From JBGSKV01 sp041740975 (GTDB taxonomy: Bacteria; Bdellovibrionota_B; Oligoflexia; Oligoflexales; JALZUQ01): DNA of 64,000 nt. Where the stretch lies: NCBI GenBank assembly GCA_041740975.1, contig JBGSKV010000088.1, forward strand, positions 1 through 64,000. Direction: 5' to 3'. This document shows, piece by piece, positions 34,139 through 41,825 of the stretch; position 1 is the stretch's first letter, and every line of letters begins with the position of its first letter. The position numbers and the translations under genes were made by a program. Under the pieces are notes generated by a model. It was not told the DNA's origin and ran no database searches. It worked only from the letters and a program-made list of their open reading frames with translations.

Positions 34139-34181
34139 GAACGAAATGCTCCACAGAAACAATTTTCAAGACTATACATTA

Positions 34182-34814
34182 TTATTGAATCTGAGAAATA
34201 AAATCAGCGGTTGCTTGCGTGGATTTTTCCAAATCGACAATCAACTTAGCAATGCCAGCTTTGATAGAGTTTGTTTCTATCTGAAACGCACCCATTACTT
34301 TCGCATTGAGTTGGTGTTTTACATAGAGAACATGGTCATTCAATCGGACCAAGACTGGGTCCAAAGATTTTTCAGAATGATTAAGCGAAACCAGCATTGT
34401 ATTGAATTTTTTAAGTGATTGCTCGCGTTTTGCGAGGCTGTCGCGGCGCAGATCTTTATTGCCGATCTGCTCTGCTTCGCTCTTCCACTCGGCAAACAAA
34501 TCATCACCGATCTGCTCGATTCTTCGAATCCGAGTCTTCAGACCAGTCGCTTGTTCCCTGCTATCCGCAAGGTCATCTGCGATGTCGTCATAATAATTTT
34601 CAAGTTCTTGCGCGCCCGTGAAGTTATAGGTGGCACGGATTTTATCAAGGGTAGATTTGAAATCCTCCTGGGCTTCCACCTGTTCATTTTTAACGGACAC
34701 TAAATTGCTTTTTAAAATGTCGCGTTTCTCTTGACCAAAGGTTTCCCAGAAGTTGTAATAGACAGTGGAACAGGATGTTAACATCGTCAGACTAACGATA
34801 ACAAAAAAGCGCAT
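34182..34814 (-). CDS. DUF2959 lipoprotein
   Basis: A 210-residue lipoprotein (lipobox LTSC, MRFFVIVSLTMLTSC) followed by a long helical domain beginning YYNFWETFGQEKRDILKSNL, the DUF2959 pattern. Coiled-coil propensity is high (repeated K/E/L heptads). The function of the family is unknown; it is a periplasmic or outer-membrane helical protein. The ATG at 34814 has AAGGA four to five bases upstream; two upstream in-frame ATGs have none. Confidence 0.8.
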   Translation of the reverse strand: MRFFVIVSLTMLTSCSTVYYNFWETFGQEKRDILKSNLVSVKNEQVEAQEDFKSTLDKIRATYNFTGAQELENYYDDIADDLADSREQATGLKTRIRRIEQIGDDLFAEWKSEAEQIGNKDLRRDSLAKREQSLKKFNTMLVSLNHSEKSLDPVLVRLNDHVLYVKHQLNAKVMGAFQIETNSIKAGIAKLIVDLEKSTQATADFISQIQ

Positions 34815-34880
34815 AATATCCTTCATAAACGAATTGTGCCTTTTTTCGCTAAAGAATGTCTGACGATGCTGAAGCTTCAA

Positions 34881-35051
34881 CTAAACGACTCGGCGCGAGC
34901 TTCGTCCTAACAGCATCATGACTGCAAATGCGATAAGACCGACAACAAACAGTATTTTGGCGATCCCGGCTGCGGTCCCTGCAATCCCACCAAACCCCAA
35001 TACTCCTGCAATCAACGCGATAATCAAAAATGTAATGGCCCAGCTGAACAT
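34881..35051 (-). CDS. DUF1328 (YtjA-like) small membrane protein
   Basis: A 56-residue protein, MFSWAITFLIIALIAGVLGF at the start, with two transmembrane helices and a short RSSRRV basic tail. It matches the DUF1328/YtjA family of small stress-linked inner-membrane proteins. The ATG at 35051 has AAGGAG nine bases upstream. It was found by reading the sequence, since it falls below usual length cut-offs. Confidence 0.8.
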   Translation of the reverse strand: MFSWAITFLIIALIAGVLGFGGIAGTAAGIAKILFVVGLIAFAVMMLLGRSSRRVV

Positions 35052-35511
35052 AACGTATCTCCTTTAGACTTTTTCCGATCCATGAAACGCAAACCTCAAT
35101 AGGTTCGCTCTCTAAAGTAAAGCAAGCTTGATGCCAACTACCGAAAATAGCTTTAAACTCACTGAATCAGCTCCTACGAGTTTTTTCTAAGAAATTTATA
35201 AGATATTGCAACGCGTTTGCATGAGTTCAAATACAGACTTGCGCCAAAAGCGAAGGCGACGGCCTACGGTTACCATAGGAATTTATGCGGCTAGACCTCA
35301 GTAAATACACTAGCATCTGTTAGAAACTAGAAAAACCTTGCTATTCTAGTGGGCTATGTTAATACTGGGACAACCTACTTGGATGGTCAATTTCGACCGG
35401 CGTGCCCAGCTCAGGCTTCTTTAAATAAGACTACATATTAGCACGCATAATTAACCCCGACTTTTAAAGTTGGAATGCGTGTTTTTTTATTTCACGCAAG
35501 AAAGATTACAA
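35052..35511. other. Long leader region of the DEAD/DECD-box helicase
   Basis: A 460-base gap between a leftward small membrane gene and the rightward helicase. Several helices can form in the rightward RNA: CTGGG/CCCAG flanking GGTC-AATTTC-GACC at about 35365-35410, and the terminator-like hairpin at 35442-35488. No coding frame is convincing. It probably contains the helicase promoter and a regulatory 5' leader. Confidence 0.5.
35442..35488 (+). terminator. Terminator-like hairpin in the helicase leader
   Basis: An outer stem CACGCAT (35442-35448) / ATGCGTG (35475-35481) encloses an inner stem CCGACTT (35457-35463) / AAGTTGG (35467-35473), and the outer stem is followed directly by seven T residues (35482-35488). 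This is the layout of an intrinsic terminator, but it lies 24 bases before the helicase start, with no upstream rightward gene to end. It may attenuate the helicase. Confidence 0.6.
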
Positions 35512-37062
35512 ATGACTACCGTTACTGATTTCAAGCAATTTGAATTGCCGGAGCTGATTATTGACGCTCTGAACCGGATGGAATTCCTCACTCCCACAGC
35601 CGTACAAGCCGGCTCGATACCACCCGCACTCGAAGGCCGCGATGTCCTCGCGACCGCACAAACGGGAACCGGAAAAACCGGGGCTTTTGCCATTCCGATG
35701 TTAACCAAAATTTTTAAAAATCCTGGGCAATGCGCCTTGGTCATGGCACCGACTAGGGAACTTGCGGGTCAAATTTTCAAAGTTTGCCAAGCCATCAGCA
35801 AAGACACCGACATTGAAGGTTGCTTGATTGTAGGTGGCGAATCTTTTAACCGCCAGGTTTCTAACATCCGTTCAGGTCCAGACTATATTATCGCGACACC
35901 TGGCCGTTTGAACGACCACTTGGATCAAAGGACACTTCGCCTCGGCAATGTTACGACATTGGTTTTGGACGAATGCGACCGCATGCTTGACATGGGTTTT
36001 GCTCCACAAATTAAACAGGTCTTGAAGAGCTTACCTTCCCAGAAACAAACTCTTCTTTTCTCGGCTACTCTTCCTAAAGAAGTTTTGAGCCTTGTGAACG
36101 GTCTCTTGAAAGACCCGGTCAAGATTGACGTGCATGCTTTAGATAAACCAGCTGAACGTATTGATGAACAGCACGTTCAAACGAGCCAGGACGGCAAGAT
36201 TAATTTGTTACTCGAAGAGTTGACTCTGCGAGCAGGAAAAGTTTTGATTTTTACGCGTACGAAAGCCCGCACGGATCGCCTTGCCAAAGCTTTGAGTAAA
36301 AGCGGTCACAGTGTAGTTTACATGCATGGTGGTCGTACCAACGGACAGCGCAAAGATGCGCTTTCGAAGTACAAAGACGGTGCCGCACGCATTATGGTCG
36401 CGACAGACATTGCTGGGCGCGGGATTGATGTCGAAGACATTGAACAAGTTATCAATTATGACGTACCGATGACGCGTGAAGATTATATTCACCGTATTGG
36501 CAGAACAGCGCGATATGGAAAATCTGGTATTGCATTAAGTTATGTAACACCGCAAGATCATCATTCAGACGCTGTTTTTAATATTAAGTCAACGCGTGCG
36601 CCAGGCCCGAGTATTTCCCGAAGTGGACCTTCTCGACCGCGTGCCGCGAGACCAAGTTCGTCAGGGCCACGTTTTTCACGGGGCGAATCTTCCGGTTCGC
36701 GTATGCCGAGAGGTGAATCCTCTGGCTCACGCATGCCACGAAGTGAATCTTCAGGATCACGTTTCCCGCGCAGTGAATCTTCACGACCACGCTTTGCGCG
36801 CGGAGAATCAGCAAGACCAGTATTTGGTCGAGGTGATTCGAGCTCTCGTCCAACAAGAGGCGATGCGGGTCCACGATTTTCCCGTACAGAAGGCGGTAGC
36901 CGACCGCGTTTTTCGCGAGGCGGTTCGGCCGAAGCAGCCCCAACTTGGGGTGGTTCGTCGGAATCGCGCAGTCCACGTGGCGGAGCCTCTGGTCCCAGAC
37001 CAAGTAGTAACATCAGCAGTCGACGTCCAGAAAAACGCCGTCGCCGTATCCGGACGCCTTAA
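35512..37062 (+). CDS. DEAD-box family RNA helicase (DECD variant) with RS/RG-rich tail
   Basis: A 516-residue RhlE-like helicase: TPTAVQA (Q motif), AQTGTGKT (motif I), PTRELA (Ia), TPGR (Ib), DECD in place of DEAD (motif II, residues 153-156), SATLP (III), and HRIGRTAR (VI). From about residue 375 the tail is an arginine/serine/glycine repeat domain (GPRFSRGESSGSRMPRGESS and similar units), likely disordered and RNA-binding. The ATG at 35512 follows a purine-rich stretch. DEAD-box helicases remodel RNA in cold response and ribosome assembly. Motif II uses Cys instead of Ala, which is uncommon in bacteria. Confidence 0.9.
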   Translation: MTTVTDFKQFELPELIIDALNRMEFLTPTAVQAGSIPPALEGRDVLATAQTGTGKTGAFAIPMLTKIFKNPGQCALVMAPTRELAGQIFKVCQAISKDTDIEGCLIVGGESFNRQVSNIRSGPDYIIATPGRLNDHLDQRTLRLGNVTTLVLDECDRMLDMGFAPQIKQVLKSLPSQKQTLLFSATLPKEVLSLVNGLLKDPVKIDVHALDKPAERIDEQHVQTSQDGKINLLLEELTLRAGKVLIFTRTKARTDRLAKALSKSGHSVVYMHGGRTNGQRKDALSKYKDGAARIMVATDIAGRGIDVEDIEQVINYDVPMTREDYIHRIGRTARYGKSGIALSYVTPQDHHSDAVFNIKSTRAPGPSISRSGPSRPRAARPSSSGPRFSRGESSGSRMPRGESSGSRMPRSESSGSRFPRSESSRPRFARGESARPVFGRGDSSSRPTRGDAGPRFSRTEGGSRPRFSRGGSAEAAPTWGGSSESRSPRGGASGPRPSSNISSRRPEKRRRRIRTP

Positions 37063-37092
37063 TCATGCGACGATCACTGTGGAGTGATCGAT

Positions 37093-37443
37093 ATGACAAA
37101 GACGTTTACGGTAATCGGTCTACTAATCGCTAGTAATGTATTTATGACCATCGCCTGGTATGGTCATCTCAAGTTTAAACATAAGCCACTGATGCTCGTA
37201 ATTGTAGTGTCGTGGCTTATTGCTTTTTTCGAGTATTGTTTACAAGTTCCCGCCAATCGCATGGGACACGGAATTTTTACCGCCCCCCAACTGAAGATTA
37301 TGCAAGAAGCGATTACGTTTGCTGTGTTTGCGATTTTTAGTTGGATGTATCTGAAAGAACGGCCGACGATGTACGATCAGGCAGCTTTTTTACTAATCAT
37401 TGCGGGCGTGGCGATTAGTCTATTGCAACCGAAGGCCGGTTAA
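37093..37443 (+). CDS. DUF486-family membrane protein
   Basis: A 116-residue protein with four transmembrane helices and the DUF486 pattern: FMTIAWYGHLKFK, then WLIAFFEYCLQVPANRMGHG, FTAPQLKIMQEAITF and the terminal helix. Members look like small DMT-type transporters, but substrates are unknown. The ATG at 37093 has GGAG upstream. It follows the helicase by 30 bases and may be co-transcribed. Confidence 0.85.
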   Translation: MTKTFTVIGLLIASNVFMTIAWYGHLKFKHKPLMLVIVVSWLIAFFEYCLQVPANRMGHGIFTAPQLKIMQEAITFAVFAIFSWMYLKERPTMYDQAAFLLIIAGVAISLLQPKAG

Positions 37444-37561
37444 TCTTCTAATTGTAAAACAATAACAACAACCTACAAGGTTTCTTGAAGCTAGACCCAG
37501 TTCAGCCGATAAATTCATTGAGGGTAGAATTTATAATGTATTTCGGAGCTTTGATAGAACA

Positions 37562-38311
37562 TTGACGTTATCCATTTACATTAAAACATTCGTACTTTTC
37601 CTTATGCTCTCGACGCTGCATTTAACAACTATCGCCTGCAGCGTTAGCAGTGGAAACAGTTCGACTTCCGATACTGGCTCACCATTTGAAGCTGAGATAC
37701 TGACACCCTGCGAAACACCAGACGGGGCGCCATCAGAAATAAATTCTTTCGAAGACGTCGCAAATCTTATTAATCTTTTACCGAAACCTGTAACTTTAGT
37801 TTGCTTTCTCGAAGCGATCCCTCGCCCGCTGGAGATAAGCGCCACCGCCAGCCAACAAAGTGTTCAACCAGCGAATGGCAGAGAAAATCCGCGAATATTT
37901 TTATTTTCAAATTCGCTGGTCATGGCCTTCGCGACTTTCGGAAAAGATCACGACACGAACGCACTTGAGTTAAGCCAGATGACTGGACCAGTCTCCGTTA
38001 AAGGCGAGGTTAGCTTTCCCGTAATGACTGACATCACGGCGACCGATATCTATCAAAGTATTCGCCTAATCAGCGGCGGACCAGGCACACGATGTGCGCA
38101 ATGTCACGGACAGGAAAATCCTGCTCCGTCACCGTTTCCTGCCAACACGTTTACGACCAATATTCGCAAACCGCCGAGTGGATTAGATGTTTCCATCGAG
38201 GCTCTTAATGACGAGTTGGAACTTTGTGGCGATAGTCAGGACGAGCGCTGCCGGAGAATCAGAGCTGCACTTTCGCATGGTGATATTTGGTCGAGAATTT
38301 TTTCAAACTAA
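37562..38311 (+). CDS. Lipoprotein with one c-type cytochrome motif
   Basis: A 249-residue lipoprotein (lipobox TIAC) starting at a TTG. The C-terminal part contains RCAQCHGQ, a CXXCH haem-attachment site, and Cys pairs elsewhere (CETPDG, CFLEAI, LCGDSQDERC). The first ~170 residues are not recognised. It could be a small monohaem cytochrome anchored to the outer leaflet, or a disulphide protein with a chance CXXCH. It overlaps the convergent AgmX-like gene by four bases. The start codon is weakly supported because the GGAG is 13 bases away. Confidence 0.55.
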   Translation: MTLSIYIKTFVLFLMLSTLHLTTIACSVSSGNSSTSDTGSPFEAEILTPCETPDGAPSEINSFEDVANLINLLPKPVTLVCFLEAIPRPLEISATASQQSVQPANGRENPRIFLFSNSLVMAFATFGKDHDTNALELSQMTGPVSVKGEVSFPVMTDITATDIYQSIRLISGGPGTRCAQCHGQENPAPSPFPANTFTTNIRKPPSGLDVSIEALNDELELCGDSQDERCRRIRAALSHGDIWSRIFSN

Positions 38312-38757
38312 AGTGGCGTAAAGACAAAAGGATATGTTATCGGCGTGTCTTTATCAGATGAATTTTTAGGAAACTTCCAAGCTTGCACTTTTGATTTTAC
38401 ACAGCTCGTCATTTCAGGCTCCTTGACTGTGTCTTCAATCACATTCACATTGCGAACTGTACCGGCTGGTGCGACGAACCATTTTAAAACTATTTTGCCT
38501 TTCGCTTTCGGCTTTTTTCCTAACAATTTATTATAACAACCACGGATTTCACCCAAATGGCTTCGAATCGTCGCCATTGGATTGCTTTTATGGCAATCAT
38601 CTACCCCAGGTACGCATTCCGGTATGGGAATAGGCGTTGTAATCCTTCTCGATGCAGGTTTTTTTGTGTCTTTTTCGTGAGGGCGCTGCCAGTCAGCAGC
38701 ATGAACGGACTGGGAAAAAATAATCACGAAGATCAATGATGGAATGAGTCTATGCAT
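38308..38757 (-). CDS. AgmX/PglI C-terminal-domain-like exported protein
   Basis: The 149-residue product has a signal peptide (MHRLIPSLIFVIIFSQSVHA) and a domain with GEIRGCYNKLLGKKPKAKGK, then K-W-F-V-A-P-A-G-T-V-R-N-V and a second Cys in MTSCVKSKVQAWKFP. This is the AgmX/PglI or TonB C-terminal-like pattern (R-x-C-Y ... G-x-V ... W-x-F-P), common in motility and energy-transduction proteins of predatory Proteobacteria. It starts eight bases before the pirin gene's stop, so the two are translated together. Confidence 0.72.
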   Translation of the reverse strand: MHRLIPSLIFVIIFSQSVHAADWQRPHEKDTKKPASRRITTPIPIPECVPGVDDCHKSNPMATIRSHLGEIRGCYNKLLGKKPKAKGKIVLKWFVAPAGTVRNVNVIEDTVKEPEMTSCVKSKVQAWKFPKNSSDKDTPITYPFVFTPL

Positions 38758-39625
38758 CTTCCCACTTCCCAAAATTACCCGCGCGAAAATCCGTAAAGGC
38801 TTGATCGATTTCTTCCATTGTATTCATAACGAAAGGTCCGCGCCCCACGACGGGTTCGTCGATCGGCTCGCCACTCAGTATTACGAACTCTGCCGAGTCT
38901 TTGGCTTCGACAAAAATGGTTTCACCTTTGGGATTGAAGACCACCATCTCCGCATCGCCGATTTGCTTTTCATCATTAACTATCAAACTTCCCTTGCGCA
39001 GAAATAAAACGGTCGTCCAGTCTTCGGGAATTTCGAATTTCTGGAGGGCCTTGTTTTTGAGACTGACATCCCAAATATTTATTGGTGTAAAGGTTTTGGC
39101 TGGGCCAATCGTGTCAAAATAGGTTCCGGCAATAACGCGGATGTAACTAGCCCCATCCGAAAGCGGTAGATTGGGGATTTGGGGTTCATGCAGATCCTGA
39201 TAACGAGGGGCTGCGACTTTGTCGGCCTTGGGTAAATTCACCCAAAGCTGAATCATTTCAAAATTGCCGCCGCGTTTAGCATAGTTTTCACTGTGAAACT
39301 CTTCATGAATAATCCCGCGACCGGCGGTCATCCACTGGACTCCTCCAGGTTCGATCACCCCACCGTTGCCAGCCGAATCCCGATGTTCCACTTCACCCGC
39401 GTAGACAAGTGTTATCGTTTCAAATCCTTTGTGTGGATGCGCACCCACTCCGTGACGTTTTGTAGTAGCGGGAAAAATTTGCGGCGCTGCGTAGTCCATG
39501 AGTAAAAACGGTGAAAGATTGGGGGCCACATTGTTATAGGAAAACATGGTTTGAACATAAAACCCATCACCTACCCAATGTTTCTGCGAAACCGATCTCG
39601 TTTGAAGAATTTTTTTGATGGCCAT
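38750..39625 (-). CDS. Pirin-family protein
   Basis: The 291-residue bicupin has pirin metal ligands: HPHKGFETITLVYAGEVEHR and GRGIIHEEFHSE. Pirins bind iron; some are quercetinases, others redox-controlled regulators. The ATG has AGGACC upstream. Cytoplasmic. It is the first gene of a pair with the AgmX-like gene, with an 8-base overlap. Confidence 0.9.
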   Translation of the reverse strand: MAIKKILQTRSVSQKHWVGDGFYVQTMFSYNNVAPNLSPFLLMDYAAPQIFPATTKRHGVGAHPHKGFETITLVYAGEVEHRDSAGNGGVIEPGGVQWMTAGRGIIHEEFHSENYAKRGGNFEMIQLWVNLPKADKVAAPRYQDLHEPQIPNLPLSDGASYIRVIAGTYFDTIGPAKTFTPINIWDVSLKNKALQKFEIPEDWTTVLFLRKGSLIVNDEKQIGDAEMVVFNPKGETIFVEAKDSAEFVILSGEPIDEPVVGRGPFVMNTMEEIDQAFTDFRAGNFGKWEDA

Positions 39626-39846
39626 AGAAAGGTCCTACGAGTTACCCAGGCTTATTTCTGGGTGAGAAAATTATCCCATGAAAGAGGATGCCATGAAATG
39701 GGCTGATAGGTAAGAAAGGTTTTCTAATTAGACCATATAACCACCTGCGATCACTAGACTTTTACACCTATCCATCATGTCTCCTCTCGAATCACCGATA
39801 GCAACTAGGTGTCGAGTGATTAAACTTTATTAGAGATAAAACCACA

Positions 39847-40347
39847 ATGAGAAGCCCCCACAGCTTATTCTTGGTATTTTTATGCTTGTTTAGCGCCTCT
39901 TGCGGTGATCAAGCTTCTATAAACCGAAATTCTAGCAACTCAGCTCCGGGCATTGATGCTGACGGGCGCATGGGCAATATCTACATTGGTTCTTGCCAAA
40001 CTCACTCTGCAACTGACAACAGCATTATTGGCTGTCAAGAATGGCAAGTCATCGCTGAGAGACGAGACATGTACGGTAAAGTAATCGAACAATGCGAATC
40101 CCCTGCCAATGAAGCCGGCGCCAATTCACGGGAACCGCAATGGGTTTATCAACCTTGTCCACGACCCGCAAATCGCGCCATCGGTGGTTGCGTATATCCT
40201 GCAATTGAACAGGTCTCAGGAGAAAAAGCTGGGGATTTGATTATTTGGCAGTATGTAGATGAGAGGGATTTTACGCAGGAACTTGTTTCGTCGCTCAAAG
40301 AAGCTTGTGAGAGTGCCGATAATAGCAGTGAATTTATTCAGCCTTAA
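39847..40347 (+). CDS. Lipoprotein of unknown function
   Basis: A 166-residue lipoprotein (lipobox FSASC, MRSPHSLFLVFLCLFSASC). The mature domain contains six cysteines and motifs GCQEWQVIAE and WVYQPCPRPA, suggesting a disulphide-stabilised small domain. No family recognised. Upstream (39626-39846) is a short hairpin ACCCAG-GCTTATTT-CTGGGT near 39645 with no obvious role. Confidence 0.6.
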   Translation: MRSPHSLFLVFLCLFSASCGDQASINRNSSNSAPGIDADGRMGNIYIGSCQTHSATDNSIIGCQEWQVIAERRDMYGKVIEQCESPANEAGANSREPQWVYQPCPRPANRAIGGCVYPAIEQVSGEKAGDLIIWQYVDERDFTQELVSSLKEACESADNSSEFIQP

Positions 40348-40373
40348 CTCGACACTCTCAAACAAACTAAAAA

Positions 40374-40847
40374 TTACTCTTCCGTTGGCATTGTAGAGTC
40401 TTCAGTTGTCGTGTCAGCAGGTGCGGACTCTTCAGCTGGAGCAGATCTTGGAGCAGGATCACTTGGAGCAGATGGCTCAGAATCACTCAAGTAAGTTTTA
40501 GATACATATTCGCCTTCGCCAACTTTTACCCAAGAACCAGTGGATTCAAGTGCAGAAAGTTTTTCTTTGAATGTAGCAACGCGAACGATTCCGAAGCTCA
40601 TGCCTGGACCGCTGCGAACATTTAAAAGACTAGTCGTAACGAATTTTGCGTCGCCCGTAGGTTCTGCAGTAACTGGCTCAGCAGCTGGAGTCTCTTTTTT
40701 ATCCATATCTTCAACAACAGTTTGCGCTTCTGTAGTCTCAGTCGTAACTGTTTCCGTAACGACTTCTGTTGGCTGAGTTTCACCGTCAGAAGAACAACCT
40801 ACTAAAGCCAACAAACCCATTAACAACGCTCCTAGAGCTACTTTCAT
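40374..40847 (-). CDS. SH3-domain lipoprotein
   Basis: A 157-residue lipoprotein (lipobox ALVGC) with a Thr/Glu-rich linker, then a bacterial SH3 domain at about residues 68-120 (TSLLNVRSGPGMSFGIV, then W-V-K-V-G). A Pro/Ser/Ala/Glu-rich tail follows. Bacterial SH3 domains bind peptidoglycan or proteins in the periplasm. AAGGAG precedes the ATG. Function in cell-wall binding is inferred. Confidence 0.8.
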   Translation of the reverse strand: MKVALGALLMGLLALVGCSSDGETQPTEVVTETVTTETTEAQTVVEDMDKKETPAAEPVTAEPTGDAKFVTTSLLNVRSGPGMSFGIVRVATFKEKLSALESTGSWVKVGEGEYVSKTYLSDSEPSAPSDPAPRSAPAEESAPADTTTEDSTMPTEE

Positions 40848-41063
40848 ATGATCTCTCCTTAAAAGTTTTAACTGCGAACCAGCCCAAATAAACTAGTTCC
40901 TATCGAAGGCATTAAGTTTAATGCTTCTCGATGGCGAGCGCAACAAAATCATAAGGGAATTTATGCATTTATCTGCAACTTTTCGCGACAGTTTGAGAAG
41001 ATAAGACTGGATTATGCATGATTTGTGATTTTCATCGAATATCTATACTTAAGCTCTGCAACA

Positions 41064-41609
41064 TTATTCCGGCAAGAAAACTAAGCTCAATACACCGTGG
41101 TATGGCTGGCTTCGATGCGACTGCAAATGTATCTCGTCGATGTGCACGCCCAAACTCGCCGCTGGGGTTTTTTGTAACGAGTTGAGTCTTTGCAATCCTG
41201 ACTGTGAAAAAAGCATATTGCTCGGCTGCAAAAACTTCGGTTTTTGATATCCATCCAGATGGGACTGATAAAACACTTTGTAGGGAATGGTCTGGCCATC
41301 CGCACTTCTTAAAATAAACGAGCCATCCTTGCCTTCGCCTTGAGCGCGAAGGTGATAAGTGCGAGCGTTGGTGCCATAATTTGTCGAAATCCCGAACTGA
41401 TCTACGATCTTGATATCACCCGAAGTGTAAGAGTCAAAACTGTAGTCATGAAGAGCGAAAGCGTTATAAGGTCGGAATATCTTTGGAATGCTCAACGAAA
41501 CGATTGATCTTCCAATGGATGTAACCCCTACCGAAGCTTCAGGCGTCGCAGAAGCTAAGGTCGTTAAACCAAAGAAAAATATGACTATCATGTGTACTCT
41601 ACATCGCAT
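41064..41609 (-). CDS. Exported protein of unknown function
   Basis: A 181-residue protein with signal peptide (ending TTLASA). The mature part is beta-rich: SVGVTSIGRSIVSLSIPKIF and a T-Y-H-L-R-A strand, perhaps a beta-sandwich such as a pilin- or adhesin-like domain, but no family is clear. The start ATG has GGAAAAC upstream. Probably secreted or periplasmic. Confidence 0.55.
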   Translation of the reverse strand: MRCRVHMIVIFFFGLTTLASATPEASVGVTSIGRSIVSLSIPKIFRPYNAFALHDYSFDSYTSGDIKIVDQFGISTNYGTNARTYHLRAQGEGKDGSFILRSADGQTIPYKVFYQSHLDGYQKPKFLQPSNMLFSQSGLQRLNSLQKTPAASLGVHIDEIHLQSHRSQPYHGVLSLVFLPE

Positions 41610-41744
41610 GCCGTTTTCCAAATGAGAAGGACCGAAGTCGCAACTCCATCAATGCAAATTCATGGCCATGAAAAATCACGGTAAAGTCCTGTGCAGGAAA
41701 TCCCATGTCGACTGAGATACAAAAGTTCTAGGCCTCGAAAATTC

Positions 41745-41773
41745 TTGACTTATTCTGTAATAAATAGAATAAA
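41745..41773 (+). promoter_or_regulatory. Putative promoter with dyad operator for the polyamine operon
   Basis: A TTGACT -35 hexamer (41745-41750) and AATAAA -10 (41768-41773) are 17 bases apart. Between and overlapping them is a perfect dyad TTATTCT (41750-41756) / AGAATAA (41766-41772). A repressor bound here would block RNA polymerase. Confidence 0.5.
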
Positions 41774-41825
41774 AGGCGTTCTGCCGTTAGCTTGGAAAGC
41801 TGATTTTTAAAGGAGCGCGCGCATC

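Noticed and set aside
35482..35511. CACGCAAGAAAG before the helicase, looking like the start of a c-di-GMP (GEMM) riboswitch
   Set aside because: The tetraloop and GGACGCAAAGCC core are absent and too little sequence remains before the start codon.
36561..37087. Long alternative frames on both strands in the helicase tail
   Set aside because: They result from the GC-rich RS/RG repeat DNA of the helicase tail; no start signals and low-complexity products.
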